Shown: positions 6,641-14,438 of the stretch, piece by piece
How the letters are laid out: every line of letters starts with the position of its first letter
Position numbering within the stretch: the stretch's first letter is position 1
Assembly: GCA_900555085.1 (NCBI GenBank)
Contig: USJU01000015.1
Location: forward strand, 1 to 19,497
Source: an uncultured Clostridium sp.
GTDB lineage: Bacteria; Bacillota; Clostridia; TANB77; CAG-508
Direction: 5' to 3'
Length of the DNA: 19,497 nt
Program-made: the position numbers and the translations under genes
The notes under the pieces: generated by a model
Databases searched by the model: none
What the model was told of the DNA's origin: nothing
What the model saw: only the letters and a program-made list of their open reading frames with translations

Positions 6641-7810
6641 ATGAAAAAAATATTATTAATACTAGCAGTGGCATTACTTTTAGAAATACCAAGTGTATAT
6701 GCAACAGACGAAACAGAAAATGTAGAAATAAATACAGAAGATATTATATCAAACCAAATGGATGAGCTAAATATAAGCAATTTTATAACAAAAAGTAAAG
6801 AATATTCAGGAGAATTTATGGAAGACATAGATATAGGAGAACTTTTACAATCTGCTATATCTGGAAATATAAACAATGATACATTTTTCAAAAAAATAGT
6901 AAATCTATTTGTAAAAGAAATTAAATCAACAATAAAAATTTTAGGAAGTATTTTAATAATAATTATAATACATAGTATTCTTAAAAGTATTAGCGATGGA
7001 CTAGAAAACAAAAGCATTTCAACAATTACATATTATGTGCAATACATATTAATAGTAACATTAATAATGAGTAACTTTGCAGACATTATATCACTTACAA
7101 AACAATCTATACAAAATATGTTGGGCTATGGTCAAACACTTGTGCCTTTGCTAATGACTTTACTTTTAACCACAGGAAGTATAACTTCAGCAGGTGTAAT
7201 AGAGCCAATAATACTTTTTTTAATAAATTTTATATCAAATATGTTAGAAGTTTTTATAATACCAATGGTATTAATTTCAACAGCAATTGGAATTATTTCA
7301 AAAGTATCAGAAGAAGTACATATAGATAAAATATCTAAATTTATGAAATCAAGCATAGTTTGGCTTTTAGGAATAACACTTACACTTTTTGTATCTGTAG
7401 TTTCAATAGATGGAAGCTTAACAAGTAGTGTGGATGGAATAACTGCAAAAACTACTAAAGCAGCAGTAAGTAATTTAATACCTGTTGTAGGTAAAATATT
7501 AGGTGATACAGTAGACACAGTTATAGGTTGCTCAAATATACTAAAGAATGCCGTTGGAATTGTAGGAATACTTGTAATAATTGCAATATGTATAGGTCCT
7601 ATTATAAAACTTACAATTTTAACACTTTCATATCATCTGGTGGCAGCAATAAGTCAACCAATAGCAGATGCAAAAATAGTAAAGCTATTAGACGAAATGG
7701 GAGAAACTTTCAAATTGTTATTAGGAATTATGAGTGCAATAGCTGTAATGCTGATAATTGGAACAACATTAGTTATTAAAATTTCTAATAGTGGAATGAT
7801 GTATAGATAA
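6641..7810 (+). CDS. spoIIIAE: Stage III sporulation protein AE
   Basis: A 389-residue integral membrane protein. Residues 1-21 form a signal peptide (Lys-Lys, then a hydrophobic core, ending SVYA). An acidic stretch (about 22-80) follows, then about eight hydrophobic helices from around residue 95 to the C-terminus. The region around LVPLLMTLLLTTGSITSAG (about 166-184) is typical of SpoIIIAE. It is the largest membrane component of the SpoIIIA transport complex and needed for forespore development. Its length is close to the 399 residues of the Bacillus protein. The start follows an AAGAGG site. It sits between AD and AF in the canonical order and is intact. Confidence 0.93.
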   Translation: MKKILLILAVALLLEIPSVYATDETENVEINTEDIISNQMDELNISNFITKSKEYSGEFMEDIDIGELLQSAISGNINNDTFFKKIVNLFVKEIKSTIKILGSILIIIIIHSILKSISDGLENKSISTITYYVQYILIVTLIMSNFADIISLTKQSIQNMLGYGQTLVPLLMTLLLTTGSITSAGVIEPIILFLINFISNMLEVFIIPMVLISTAIGIISKVSEEVHIDKISKFMKSSIVWLLGITLTLFVSVVSIDGSLTSSVDGITAKTTKAAVSNLIPVVGKILGDTVDTVIGCSNILKNAVGIVGILVIIAICIGPIIKLTILTLSYHLVAAISQPIADAKIVKLLDEMGETFKLLLGIMSAIAVMLIIGTTLVIKISNSGMMYR

Positions 7811-7826
7811 ACGGAGGAAAAATAAT

Positions 7827-8414
7827 GTGATAAATGCAATGTCAACTTGGGCAAAATCTATTATTCTAGCAGTTATAGTTTCTACAATAATACAAATGAT
7901 TTTGCCAGAAGGAAATAATAAAAAGTACATAAAAACTGTAATAGGATTATACATATTATTTACAATTATATCGCCAATAATATCTAAAATAAGTGGAGGA
8001 AACTCTACAATAGATGTATCTAAATATGAAAATTACTTTAATGTGGAAAGTACCACTACTGCAAGTGCAAATGTAATAGATAAAAATTTGGATAATACAT
8101 ATACTTCAAGTATTAAAGCAGATATAAAAAATAGAATGAAACAAAAAGGTTATAAAGTTAATAGTTTAGATGCGAATATAGAGTTAAAAAATGAAGAATC
8201 GTATGGAACTATTAATAATTTGAAAATAAGTTTAGAAAGAGAAGAAAGTAACAATAACTTAAATATACAAGCTGTTAATAAAATAGAAATAAAGATTTCA
8301 AACAATACAAATGAAGCAAAACAAAATAATTTAACATCTATGGAAAAACAAGAAATTAAAAACTATTTGTCAGAAACATATAGCATAAAAAAAGAAAATA
8401 TAGAGGTTGATTAG
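7827..8414 (+). CDS. spoIIIAF: Stage III sporulation protein AF
   Basis: A 195-residue protein with two N-terminal membrane helices (about residues 9-26 and 37-53) joined by LPEGNNKKYIKTVIG, the most conserved part of SpoIIIAF. A soluble C-terminal domain related to the ring-forming domains of SpoIIIAG follows. The start is chosen as GTG at 7827: the GGAGG at 7813-7817 is 9 bases away, whereas the next in-frame ATG (7839) is too far. An ATG overlaps this GTG by one base, but it is followed at once by TGA (ATGTGA, 7825-7830). It lies 16 bases after spoIIIAE. It is part of the mother-cell membrane complex. Confidence 0.9.
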   Translation: MINAMSTWAKSIILAVIVSTIIQMILPEGNNKKYIKTVIGLYILFTIISPIISKISGGNSTIDVSKYENYFNVESTTTASANVIDKNLDNTYTSSIKADIKNRMKQKGYKVNSLDANIELKNEESYGTINNLKISLEREESNNNLNIQAVNKIEIKISNNTNEAKQNNLTSMEKQEIKNYLSETYSIKKENIEVD

Positions 8415-8437
8415 CATAAAATAAGGAGGTTTTACAA

Positions 8438-9058
8438 ATGAAGAAAATTCCTAACAAAATAAAAGAATTGTATTCAGCAGAGGGTAAAGAAAGCAAAAAG
8501 AAAATGGAAAATATGGTTATACTGCTAATAATTCTTATAATTACTTGTATAGCTGTTAATAAAATTTGGAATGGAGACAAAAAAGAAGATGAAACACAAA
8601 CTAGGCAAAATATTACAACAGGAAAGCAATTAGCTACACAAGAAAATAACTCTAATTCAGAAAATACAACAGATTTGCAATCTAATTTAGAAAGAATTTT
8701 AAGTAATATAGATGGTGTAGGAAAAGTTTCTGTATTGCTTACATATTCAGAAAGTAGTGAGCTAGTTCCATTATACGATGAGACCAAAAGTGAAACAACA
8801 ACAGAAGAAGCGGATACTTCTGGCGGAAAGAGAACTACAACAGATACAAATACACAGAAGTCTGCAATAATGCAAGAAAATAGCAGTGGAGAAAAAAGCA
8901 TTATAACTCAAAAAACTGTTTCACCAAAAATAGAGGGAGCAATAATTACTGCAGAAGGAGGAGAAAATGCAAATGTAAAAACACAAATTATTCAAGCTGT
9001 GGAAGCGGCAACAGGACTTGCAACACATAAAATACAAGTGTTTAAGTTAAAAGTTTAA
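8438..9058 (+). CDS. spoIIIAG: Stage III sporulation protein AG
   Basis: A 206-residue single-pass membrane protein. A basic N-terminus is followed by a helix at about residues 27-44 (VILLIILIITCIAVNKIW) and then an extracellular part. This includes a Ser/Thr/Glu/Asn-rich linker and the ring-building domain, with LERILSNIDGVGKVSVLLTY (about 87-106) and a C-terminal TQIIQAVEAATGLATHKIQVFKLKV segment. In Bacillus, SpoIIIAG forms a large ring in the intermembrane space resembling EscJ/PrgK rings of type III secretion. A low-complexity Thr/Ser/Glu insertion lies between the two halves of the domain, as is usual. The AAGGAGG site (8422-8428) supports the start. Confidence 0.92.
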   Translation: MKKIPNKIKELYSAEGKESKKKMENMVILLIILIITCIAVNKIWNGDKKEDETQTRQNITTGKQLATQENNSNSENTTDLQSNLERILSNIDGVGKVSVLLTYSESSELVPLYDETKSETTTEEADTSGGKRTTTDTNTQKSAIMQENSSGEKSIITQKTVSPKIEGAIITAEGGENANVKTQIIQAVEAATGLATHKIQVFKLKV

Positions 9059-9073
9059 AAGGAGGAATTAATA

Positions 9074-9754
9074 ATGAGAATATTTAAGAAAAATCAAATT
9101 ATTATATCTGTAGTTGCACTAATGCTTATTGCAGCTGGATATTTGAACTATTCATCACAAATATCAGAAGAAGTAGCAAACAGAAAAACAGAAGAAGGAT
9201 ACGATTATGCAGGAATAGGAGATGCAAAATTAGTAGATAGTGAACTTGTAGTTGGAGAAGAAAACAATATAAAAGAAACAATGGCAAACAATAGTAGTGA
9301 AGACACAAACAACGTAAATACAAAAGAAGAAAACACTACAAATGAAAATGAAAACATAGCAAATAACACCAGTGAAAATAATACTGTAGAAACAAATTCA
9401 AATGGAGAAGAAGATTATTTTACAAGTTCAAAACTACAAAGAGAAAATATGTATTCACAAATGTTAGAAACATACCAAAAAATATTAGAAAATACAGCAA
9501 TACCAGAAACACAAAAATCAATATCATCACAAGAAATAGCAAATATAAACTATAAGAAAAATGCAATAATGATAGCAGAAAACTTAATAAAAACAAAAGG
9601 ATTTGAAGATGCAGTAATATTTGTAAACGATGACAGTGTAAGTGTAGTTGTAAAAGCAGAAAAACTAGAACAAAACCAAATAGCACAAATACAAAACATA
9701 ATTTCAAGAGAATTAACCACAGAAATATCAAATATACATATAAGTACAAAATAA
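9074..9754 (+). CDS. spoIIIAH: Stage III sporulation protein AH
   Basis: A 226-residue membrane protein with one N-terminal helix (about 9-26). A long, Asn/Glu/Thr-rich, probably disordered linker (about 65-112) leads to a C-terminal ring-building domain with KNAIMIAENLIKTKGFEDAVIFV and the ending LTTEISNIHISTK. In Bacillus, SpoIIIAH binds forespore SpoIIQ to join the two membranes; no spoIIQ is in this window, and some Clostridia use other partners. The gene is the last of the locus, 15 bases after spoIIIAG with an AAGGAGG site. The low-complexity linker produces long antisense shadow frames. Downstream lies a structured RNA unit whose terminator may also end this operon. Confidence 0.92.
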   Translation: MRIFKKNQIIISVVALMLIAAGYLNYSSQISEEVANRKTEEGYDYAGIGDAKLVDSELVVGEENNIKETMANNSSEDTNNVNTKEENTTNENENIANNTSENNTVETNSNGEEDYFTSSKLQRENMYSQMLETYQKILENTAIPETQKSISSQEIANINYKKNAIMIAENLIKTKGFEDAVIFVNDDSVSVVVKAEKLEQNQIAQIQNIISRELTTEISNIHISTK

Positions 9755-9773
9755 GAAATATTTATTAAATTAT

Positions 9774-9802
9774 TTGACTTTTTTATCTGTTTTAAGTCTA
9801 AT
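9774..9802 (+). promoter_or_regulatory. Promoter of the candidate structured RNA
   Basis: TTGACT (9774-9779), 17 bases and TCTAAT (9797-9802) each match the sigma-A consensus at 5 of 6 positions. This is one of the best promoters in the window. The start would fall near 9809-9811, just before the structured segment, with no gene directly behind it. Confidence 0.65.
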
Positions 9803-9809
9803 ATTTATA

Positions 9810-9900
9810 GAAAGATGAGAGACCACAGAAATGTGGCGTATCGTTCAAAGTATTTTTATAAAGAATGCATCTCTAACGATCCAACAGAGATGTGTTTTTT
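9810..9900 (+). ncRNA. Candidate small structured RNA or leader
   Basis: About 90 bases lie between a strong promoter and a terminator. Stem 1 is CCACA-GAAA-TGTGG (9823-9836), closed by a GAAA tetraloop. ATCGTT (9840-9845) is complementary to AACGAT (9875-9880), which lies in the loop of the terminator hairpin. The intervening GTATTT and GAATGC can also pair. The alternative pairing suits an antiterminator or a pseudoknot. No known riboswitch or T-box consensus was recognised. A second promoter (9915-9943) serves the transporter downstream, so a free-standing small RNA is as likely as a leader. There is no open frame of note. Confidence 0.45.
9867..9900 (+). terminator. Terminator ending the structured RNA
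   Basis: GCATCTCT (9867-9874) pairs with AGAGATGT (9886-9893) around an 11-base loop, followed by GTTTTTT. It is the only good terminator after spoIIIAH, so it may also end that operon. Confidence 0.8.
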
Positions 9901-9914
9901 GTTGTTCTAAACAC

Positions 9915-9943
9915 TTGTTAAAAAAGTAAATTTATGCTATAAA
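9915..9943 (+). promoter_or_regulatory. Promoter of the ABC transporter operon
   Basis: TTGTTA (9915-9920), 17 bases and TATAAA (9938-9943) form a sigma-A type promoter between the upstream terminator and the transporter genes. The start would be near 9950, leaving a short 35-base leader. Confidence 0.6.
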
Positions 9944-9984
9944 TGATTCGAATTAATTAATATAAAATAAATGGAGCAAAATTA

Positions 9985-10977
9985 ATGATTAAAGTAGAGA
10001 ATTTAGTTAAAACATATAAAATTATAGAAAAAGAAGAAGGATTAATAGGTTATTTTAAAAATTTATTTCATCCAAAATATAAGGACTTTATGGCTGTAAA
10101 GGGAATTAATTTTGAGATTAAAGAAGGAGAACTTGTTGGATATATAGGAGAAAACGGTGCAGGAAAGTCAACTACAATAAAAATGCTTACAGGTTTACTT
10201 ACTCCTACATCAGGTAAGGTAACTGTGAATGGAATAATACCATATAAAGAACGAATAAAAAATAATAAAAATATTGGAGCAGTTTTTGGACAAAAAACAC
10301 AATTGTGGTGGGACTTGCCTGTAATAGAATCTTTCAGATTAATTAAAAAAATGTATAATATGACCGAGAGTGAATACAGAAAAAATCTTAAAAAATTTAC
10401 AAACCTACTTGAGTTAGATGAGTTATTGGAAAAACAGGTAAAAAATTTAAGCTTAGGGCAAAAAATGAGATGCGAAATTGCTGCTACCTTTTTACATAAT
10501 CCAAAAATTGTATATTTAGATGAGCCAACAATTGGATTAGATGTTTTTGTTAAAGAAAAAATAAGAAAATTTATAAAAGAAATTAATGAAGAAAATAAAA
10601 CAACAGTAATACTTACAACTCACGATTTGAAAGATATCGAAGATGTTTGTGATAGAATAATACTTTTAGACAAAGGACAAATAATTTATGACGGAGAAAA
10701 ACAAAAATTTAAAGATAAATATGGTAAATATATAACAGCAGAATTGATTGTGAAAAATAAGAAAAGCATTATAAAGAATGATTTAAAAAATGAAAATTTA
10801 AAGCTTATAGAAGAAAAAGAAAATAGTATAAAACTAAAGTTTTTACATGAAAAGATTACTATTTTAACAGTTATGGATGAAATATCAAAATATTGTGAAA
10901 TTGAAGATGTTCATATGAAAGAAGCAGAATTAGAAGATATATTAAAAGAAATATATAAAGGAGCACACAAATGTTAA
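9985..10977 (+). CDS. ABC-2 type exporter, ATP-binding protein
   Basis: A 330-residue ABC ATPase of the group with a long insertion before the core (a YFKNLFHPKYKDFMAVKGI block, about 23-41). This resembles the uncharacterised COG4586 lineage, related to NatA and antibiotic exporters. Walker A is GENGAGKST (55-63), the Q-loop Gln103 lies in GQKTQLWWDLP, the signature is LSLGQ (155-159), Walker B is IVYLDEP (175-181) and the H-loop His is 213. The C-terminal 80 residues form the extra domain usual in this group. It would power the two permeases directly downstream; its last 7 bases overlap the first permease. The substrate is unknown; drug, lipid or peptide export are all possible. No immunity or biosynthesis genes lie nearby. 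Confidence 0.88.
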   Translation: MIKVENLVKTYKIIEKEEGLIGYFKNLFHPKYKDFMAVKGINFEIKEGELVGYIGENGAGKSTTIKMLTGLLTPTSGKVTVNGIIPYKERIKNNKNIGAVFGQKTQLWWDLPVIESFRLIKKMYNMTESEYRKNLKKFTNLLELDELLEKQVKNLSLGQKMRCEIAATFLHNPKIVYLDEPTIGLDVFVKEKIRKFIKEINEENKTTVILTTHDLKDIEDVCDRIILLDKGQIIYDGEKQKFKDKYGKYITAELIVKNKKSIIKNDLKNENLKLIEEKENSIKLKFLHEKITILTVMDEISKYCEIEDVHMKEAELEDILKEIYKGAHKC

Positions 10978-11762
10978 AAATAATGACGCAACTCGCAAAA
11001 ATGCAGTTTAATCAATACAATATATATAAATCAAATTTTTATTTATTTACACTCAATAGAATAATTGAGGTAATGGTATATATTTTTGTATGGCAAGCTA
11101 TATATAAACAAACTGGTAATGCTGGAGGATATACTTTACAACAAATGATTACATATTATATTTTAGTAATTACATTCAGCTCTTTTGCAACTTGGGGAGT
11201 AAATGAAATAATGGCAGAAAATATAAAAAGTGGACAAATAAATAAAGAATTACTAAACCCGATTTCATATTTTGAATATTATTTTGGTATAAATATAGGA
11301 GAATTAGTCTTTGCAACTGTTATAGGAATTGCTACATTTATTTTATGTTCATTATTTTGGGAATTAGTATTACCTGCTAATATAATGGATTTCTTATTAT
11401 GTATTTTAATAATTATTTTAGGTGTACCTATAACTTTTTCTTTACAAGTAATTGTAGGTACAATAGGTTTTTATACAAATTCAATATGGGGAATGCAAGT
11501 ATTAAGAAAGGCTATAATACAAATATTTTCAGGTATTATTGCACCAATAACATTATTTCCTAATTGGTTTCAAAACTTATCAAAAATATTGCCCTTTAAA
11601 GAATTAATTTATACACCAATAAATATATGGCTTGGAAATTTTTCTACAAATGAAATTATAATGATAATTGTAAAGCAAATTATATGGGGGATAGCACTAT
11701 ACAGTATTGCGAAAATTTTCTTTAATCATGCAATAAAAAATGTAACTGTAAATGGAGGATAA
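10971..11762 (+). CDS. ABC-2 type permease, first subunit
   Basis: A 263-residue membrane protein with about six hydrophobic helices. An amphipathic start (LAKMQFNQYNIYKSNFYLF) is followed by a cytoplasmic loop, VNEIMAENIKSGQINKELLNPISYF (about 76-100), typical of the COG4587-like ABC-2 permeases that accompany COG4586 ATPases. The ATG overlaps the end of the ATPase gene by 7 bases, with a GGAG site inside it, so translation is coupled. Together with the next gene it should form a heterodimeric membrane channel driven by the ATPase. The direction is probably export, inferred from the family. Confidence 0.85.
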   Translation: MLKIMTQLAKMQFNQYNIYKSNFYLFTLNRIIEVMVYIFVWQAIYKQTGNAGGYTLQQMITYYILVITFSSFATWGVNEIMAENIKSGQINKELLNPISYFEYYFGINIGELVFATVIGIATFILCSLFWELVLPANIMDFLLCILIIILGVPITFSLQVIVGTIGFYTNSIWGMQVLRKAIIQIFSGIIAPITLFPNWFQNLSKILPFKELIYTPINIWLGNFSTNEIIMIIVKQIIWGIALYSIAKIFFNHAIKNVTVNGG

Positions 11763-11763
11763 T

Positions 11764-12558
11764 ATGAAGCAAATTATGTATAATTTAAGTTTATACTTCT
11801 CTTTTTTAAAGAATTCATTAAAAGAAATACTTATATATAGAATTGATTGTATAGTTGGTGTTATTTCAGAATTAATAGTTCAACTTGTGAGTATAATATT
11901 TGTGCTAATAGCATTTAATAATACTGAAAATATATCCGGATGGAATTTTTATCAAATTTTATTATTATATGGAATTACAAGAATTTCCATTGGTTTTGTT
12001 GCTTTTTGCTTTGATTCTATGTATGAAATAGGTCCAAAATATATTCGAAACGGTGAATTTGATAAAATTTTACTAAGACCCGTGCATCCACTTATATCCA
12101 TTATTGGTTCTTCAAGAGACTTTGCTGGAATAACAGATTTGTTTTTAGGAATTGGTATAACAATTTCTATGTTGCAAAAATTAAATATTCAAATAACAAT
12201 TATATTAATTGCAAAAATAATGATTTTTAGTATAATTGGGGCGCTAATAATTGGAGCATTAATGACAATATTTAGTATTGCATCTTTTTGGACATATAGG
12301 TCAAATGAGATAATATGGTCATTTTATAGAATACATACTTTAACAGAATACCCAATATCAATATATAATAAATTTATACAAATAATATTAACATATATTT
12401 TACCGTTTGCATTTGTTGCATACTATCCAACTATGTGTTATTTAGGATTAAACACATATATGATTTATTTATCGCCAATAGTGGCTATACTTTTATGGAT
12501 AATTGCAGTAAAACTATGGAATTTGGCATTAAATAAATATAGAAGTACAGGGAATTAG
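11764..12558 (+). CDS. ABC-2 type permease, second subunit
   Basis: A membrane protein of 264 residues from the chosen start, with about six helices, resembling COG3694 permeases. The loop IGPKYIRNGEFDKILLRPVHPL is equivalent to the corresponding loop of the first permease and typical of the family. An upstream in-frame ATG at 11752 would add four residues, but the GGAGG at 11754-11758 lies inside that extension, so 11764 is the likely start, one base after the previous stop. The gene ends the operon; a strong terminator begins two bases after its stop. It pairs with the first permease in the transporter. Confidence 0.85.
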   Translation: MKQIMYNLSLYFSFLKNSLKEILIYRIDCIVGVISELIVQLVSIIFVLIAFNNTENISGWNFYQILLLYGITRISIGFVAFCFDSMYEIGPKYIRNGEFDKILLRPVHPLISIIGSSRDFAGITDLFLGIGITISMLQKLNIQITIILIAKIMIFSIIGALIIGALMTIFSIASFWTYRSNEIIWSFYRIHTLTEYPISIYNKFIQIILTYILPFAFVAYYPTMCYLGLNTYMIYLSPIVAILLWIIAVKLWNLALNKYRSTGN

Positions 12559-12559
12559 A

Positions 12560-12592
12560 AATAATGTAATTGCTATTGCATTATTTTTTTTT
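12560..12592 (+). terminator. Terminator after the ABC transporter operon
   Basis: AATAATGTAAT (12560-12570) pairs over 11 positions, one of them G-U, with ATTGCATTATT (12575-12585) around a TGCT loop, followed by a run of T. The next promoter begins inside the right arm. Confidence 0.85.
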
Positions 12593-12603
12593 ATTGATAT
12601 AAT
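12576..12603 (+). promoter_or_regulatory. trmL-pfk promoter overlapping a terminator
   Basis: TTGCAT (12576-12581), 16 bases and a perfect TATAAT (12598-12603). The -35 lies in the right arm of the upstream terminator, so the two signals share bases. The -10 context TTATTGATATAAT is identical to that of the promoter at 14378-14405. Confidence 0.65.
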
Positions 12604-12627
12604 TAGCTAAAATAGGAGGCATAATAA

Positions 12628-13131
12628 ATGAAATTAAATATTGTTTTGGTTGAGCCAGAAATTCCACAAAACACTGGTAACATTGTTAGAACATGTGCTG
12701 CAACAGGTGCTAAGCTTCATCTTGTTAGACCATATGGTTTTCAAATTTCAGACAAGTATTTAAAAAGAGCTGGTTTGGATTATTGGGACAAGATGGAAAT
12801 TGAAGAACACATTTCTTTTAAAGAGTTTTTAAATAAATATAAACCAGAAGAAAATAATATGTTTTTTATAACTTCAAAAGGAACTCATAATTATGCAGAT
12901 ATAAATTTTGGAGATATGGATGAAGTATTTGTTTTATTTGGAAAAGAAACAAAAGGTTTACCAGAAGATGTTATGAAGCAGTACTTAGATAAAACAGCAA
13001 GAATACCAATGTTAGATGGAATAAGATGTTTAAATTTATCTAATTCAGTTGCAATTATTGCATATGAAATATTAAGACAACACAATTTTCAAAATTTTAA
13101 AGAAATAAGCAATAGATTAATCGAACAATAA
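12628..13131 (+). CDS. trmL: tRNA (cytidine/uridine-34 2'-O)-methyltransferase TrmL
   Basis: A 167-residue SPOUT-fold methyltransferase covering the compact TrmL length. Motif 1 is PEIPQNTGNIVRTCAATGA (about 10-28). The knot region has FGKETKGLP (104-112) and IPMLDGIRCLNLSNSVAI (126-143), which bind S-adenosylmethionine. TrmL adds a 2'-O-methyl group to the wobble base of certain leucine tRNAs as a homodimer in the cytosol. The usual RSLNLSNS reads RCLNLSNS here, a mild change. The ribosome site is AGGAGG (12615-12620). pfk begins 40 bases later without an obvious terminator, so the two are probably co-transcribed. The family is sometimes called CspR. Confidence 0.92.
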   Translation: MKLNIVLVEPEIPQNTGNIVRTCAATGAKLHLVRPYGFQISDKYLKRAGLDYWDKMEIEEHISFKEFLNKYKPEENNMFFITSKGTHNYADINFGDMDEVFVLFGKETKGLPEDVMKQYLDKTARIPMLDGIRCLNLSNSVAIIAYEILRQHNFQNFKEISNRLIEQ

Positions 13132-13171
13132 TTATTCAAACACAAAAGTATAAATTTAGGAGGTAAAAAAT

Positions 13172-14308
13172 ATGATTAAAAAGGTAGCTATATTAGCAAA
13201 TGGAGGAGATGTTTCAGGGTTTAATGCTGTAATTAGAGCAATAGTAAAAACAGCAGAAAATAATGGAATTGAATGTTATGGATTTATTGATGGATATAAT
13301 GGACTTTTGAAAAATAATTATATAAAATTAAGTACTGCAAATACAGCTTCAGGAATATTACAAAAAGGTGGTTCAATAATAGGTTCTTCCTTAAATGCTA
13401 ACGTATTTAATTATAAAGTAGAAGAAAATGGAGAAACAGTATATAAAGATTTATCTGAAAAATGTGTTCAAAACATTAAAGAAGATGGATTTGATTGTTT
13501 ATTTACACTTGGAGGAGATAGTACTCAAAAATCTGCAAGAGATTTTTCTGTAAGAGGAATTAATGTAATAGGAGTTCCAAAAACAATAGATAATGATGTT
13601 GCATGTACAGATATTACATTTGGATATAATACAGCAGTAACAGTTGCAACAGATGCAATAGATAGATTACACACAACAGCAGAAACACATAATAGAATAA
13701 TGGTATTAGAAGTTATGGGAAGATATGCTGGATGGATAGCACTAGAATCTGCAATAGCAGGAGGAGCAGATGTAGCATTAATTCCAGAAATTCCATACGA
13801 TATAAACAAAGTTGTTGAAGCAATAAATAAAAGAAAAGAAATGGGTAAAAACTTTAGTGTAATTGTTGTTGCAGAAGGAGCAGTACCACAAGGAGGTTCT
13901 CTAAGTATAAAAAATACACGTGATGGTGGAAAAGGAGTTATAAATGTTCAACTAGGAGGAGCAGGAGAAAAAGTTGCAAAAGATTTACAAGAACTAACAG
14001 GAATAACAACAAGAAATACAACATTAGGATATATGCAAAGAGGAGGAACACCAACTTCATACGATAGAGTACTTTCAACAAAATATGGAGCAAAAGCAAT
14101 GGAATTAGCAATGGAAGGAAAATTTGGAGTTCTTACAGTATTAAAAGATGGAAAACTAAACTATGTAACTTTAGAAGAAGTTGTAGGAAACAATAAAGAA
14201 ATAGGAGCAGTACAAGGTGGAACAGCAGAAAGCAATGTGAGATTAGTAACAATGGACCATGACCTAGTAAAAACAGCAAGAGATATAGGAATTTGTTTAG
14301 GAGACTAA
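13172..14308 (+). CDS. pfkA: 6-phosphofructokinase with Ser/Lys donor-site residues
   Basis: A 378-residue protein of the phosphofructokinase superfamily, which phosphorylates fructose 6-phosphate in glycolysis. The nucleotide loop reads NGGDVSGFNAVIRA (10-23). The catalytic TIDND (138-142) places Asp140 as the base, and the substrate-binding MGR is at 182-184. The two phosphoryl-donor positions are unusual. The residue equivalent to E. coli Gly104 is Ser117 (GGDST), and that equivalent to Gly124 is Lys137 (PKTIDND). Lys is typical of pyrophosphate-dependent and mixed clades; classic ATP enzymes have Gly/Gly and pyrophosphate enzymes Asp/Lys. The donor is therefore uncertain. The length (about 60 residues more than E. 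coli PfkA) also points to the non-classical group. AGGAGG precedes the ATG; a terminator follows. Confidence 0.88.
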   Translation: MIKKVAILANGGDVSGFNAVIRAIVKTAENNGIECYGFIDGYNGLLKNNYIKLSTANTASGILQKGGSIIGSSLNANVFNYKVEENGETVYKDLSEKCVQNIKEDGFDCLFTLGGDSTQKSARDFSVRGINVIGVPKTIDNDVACTDITFGYNTAVTVATDAIDRLHTTAETHNRIMVLEVMGRYAGWIALESAIAGGADVALIPEIPYDINKVVEAINKRKEMGKNFSVIVVAEGAVPQGGSLSIKNTRDGGKGVINVQLGGAGEKVAKDLQELTGITTRNTTLGYMQRGGTPTSYDRVLSTKYGAKAMELAMEGKFGVLTVLKDGKLNYVTLEEVVGNNKEIGAVQGGTAESNVRLVTMDHDLVKTARDIGICLGD

Positions 14309-14314
14309 AAAAGT

Positions 14315-14358
14315 AAAATAGGGAGCGTTATATAACAATAACACTCTCTATTTTGTTT
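14315..14358 (+). terminator. Terminator after pfk
   Basis: AAAATAG (14315-14321) pairs with CTATTTT (14348-14354); inside, GAG/CTC and GTTAT/ATAAC extend the stem with small mismatches. TTTTGTTT follows. The flanking A and T runs make it usable in both directions. Confidence 0.8.
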
Positions 14359-14377
14359 AAGAAAAATCAAAAAAATA

Positions 14378-14405
14378 TTGAATTTGAAAATATTATTGAT
14401 ATAAT
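14378..14405 (+). promoter_or_regulatory. Promoter of the alcohol dehydrogenase gene
   Basis: TTGAAT (14378-14383), 16 bases and TATAAT (14400-14405). Transcription would begin near 14412, about 27 bases before the ATG. No clear Rex or other operator was found. Confidence 0.65.
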
Positions 14406-14438
14406 ATAACCATAATAAATACAAAGGAGGAATTTTAA

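Noticed and set aside
7528..7779. Second + strand frame inside spoIIIAE
   Set aside because: Out-of-frame shadow with Asn/Cys/Arg-rich nonsense composition; the spoIIIAE frame is intact.
9420..9749. Antisense Leu/Phe-rich frames under spoIIIAH (also 9126-9323)
   Set aside because: Direct by-product of the Asn/Glu/Thr low-complexity coding strand; no start signals.
14353..14370. Possible Rex (redox) operator before the dehydrogenase
   Set aside because: The left half resembles TTGTTAA but the right half matches poorly (about 4 of 7), and it lies in the terminator tail of pfk.
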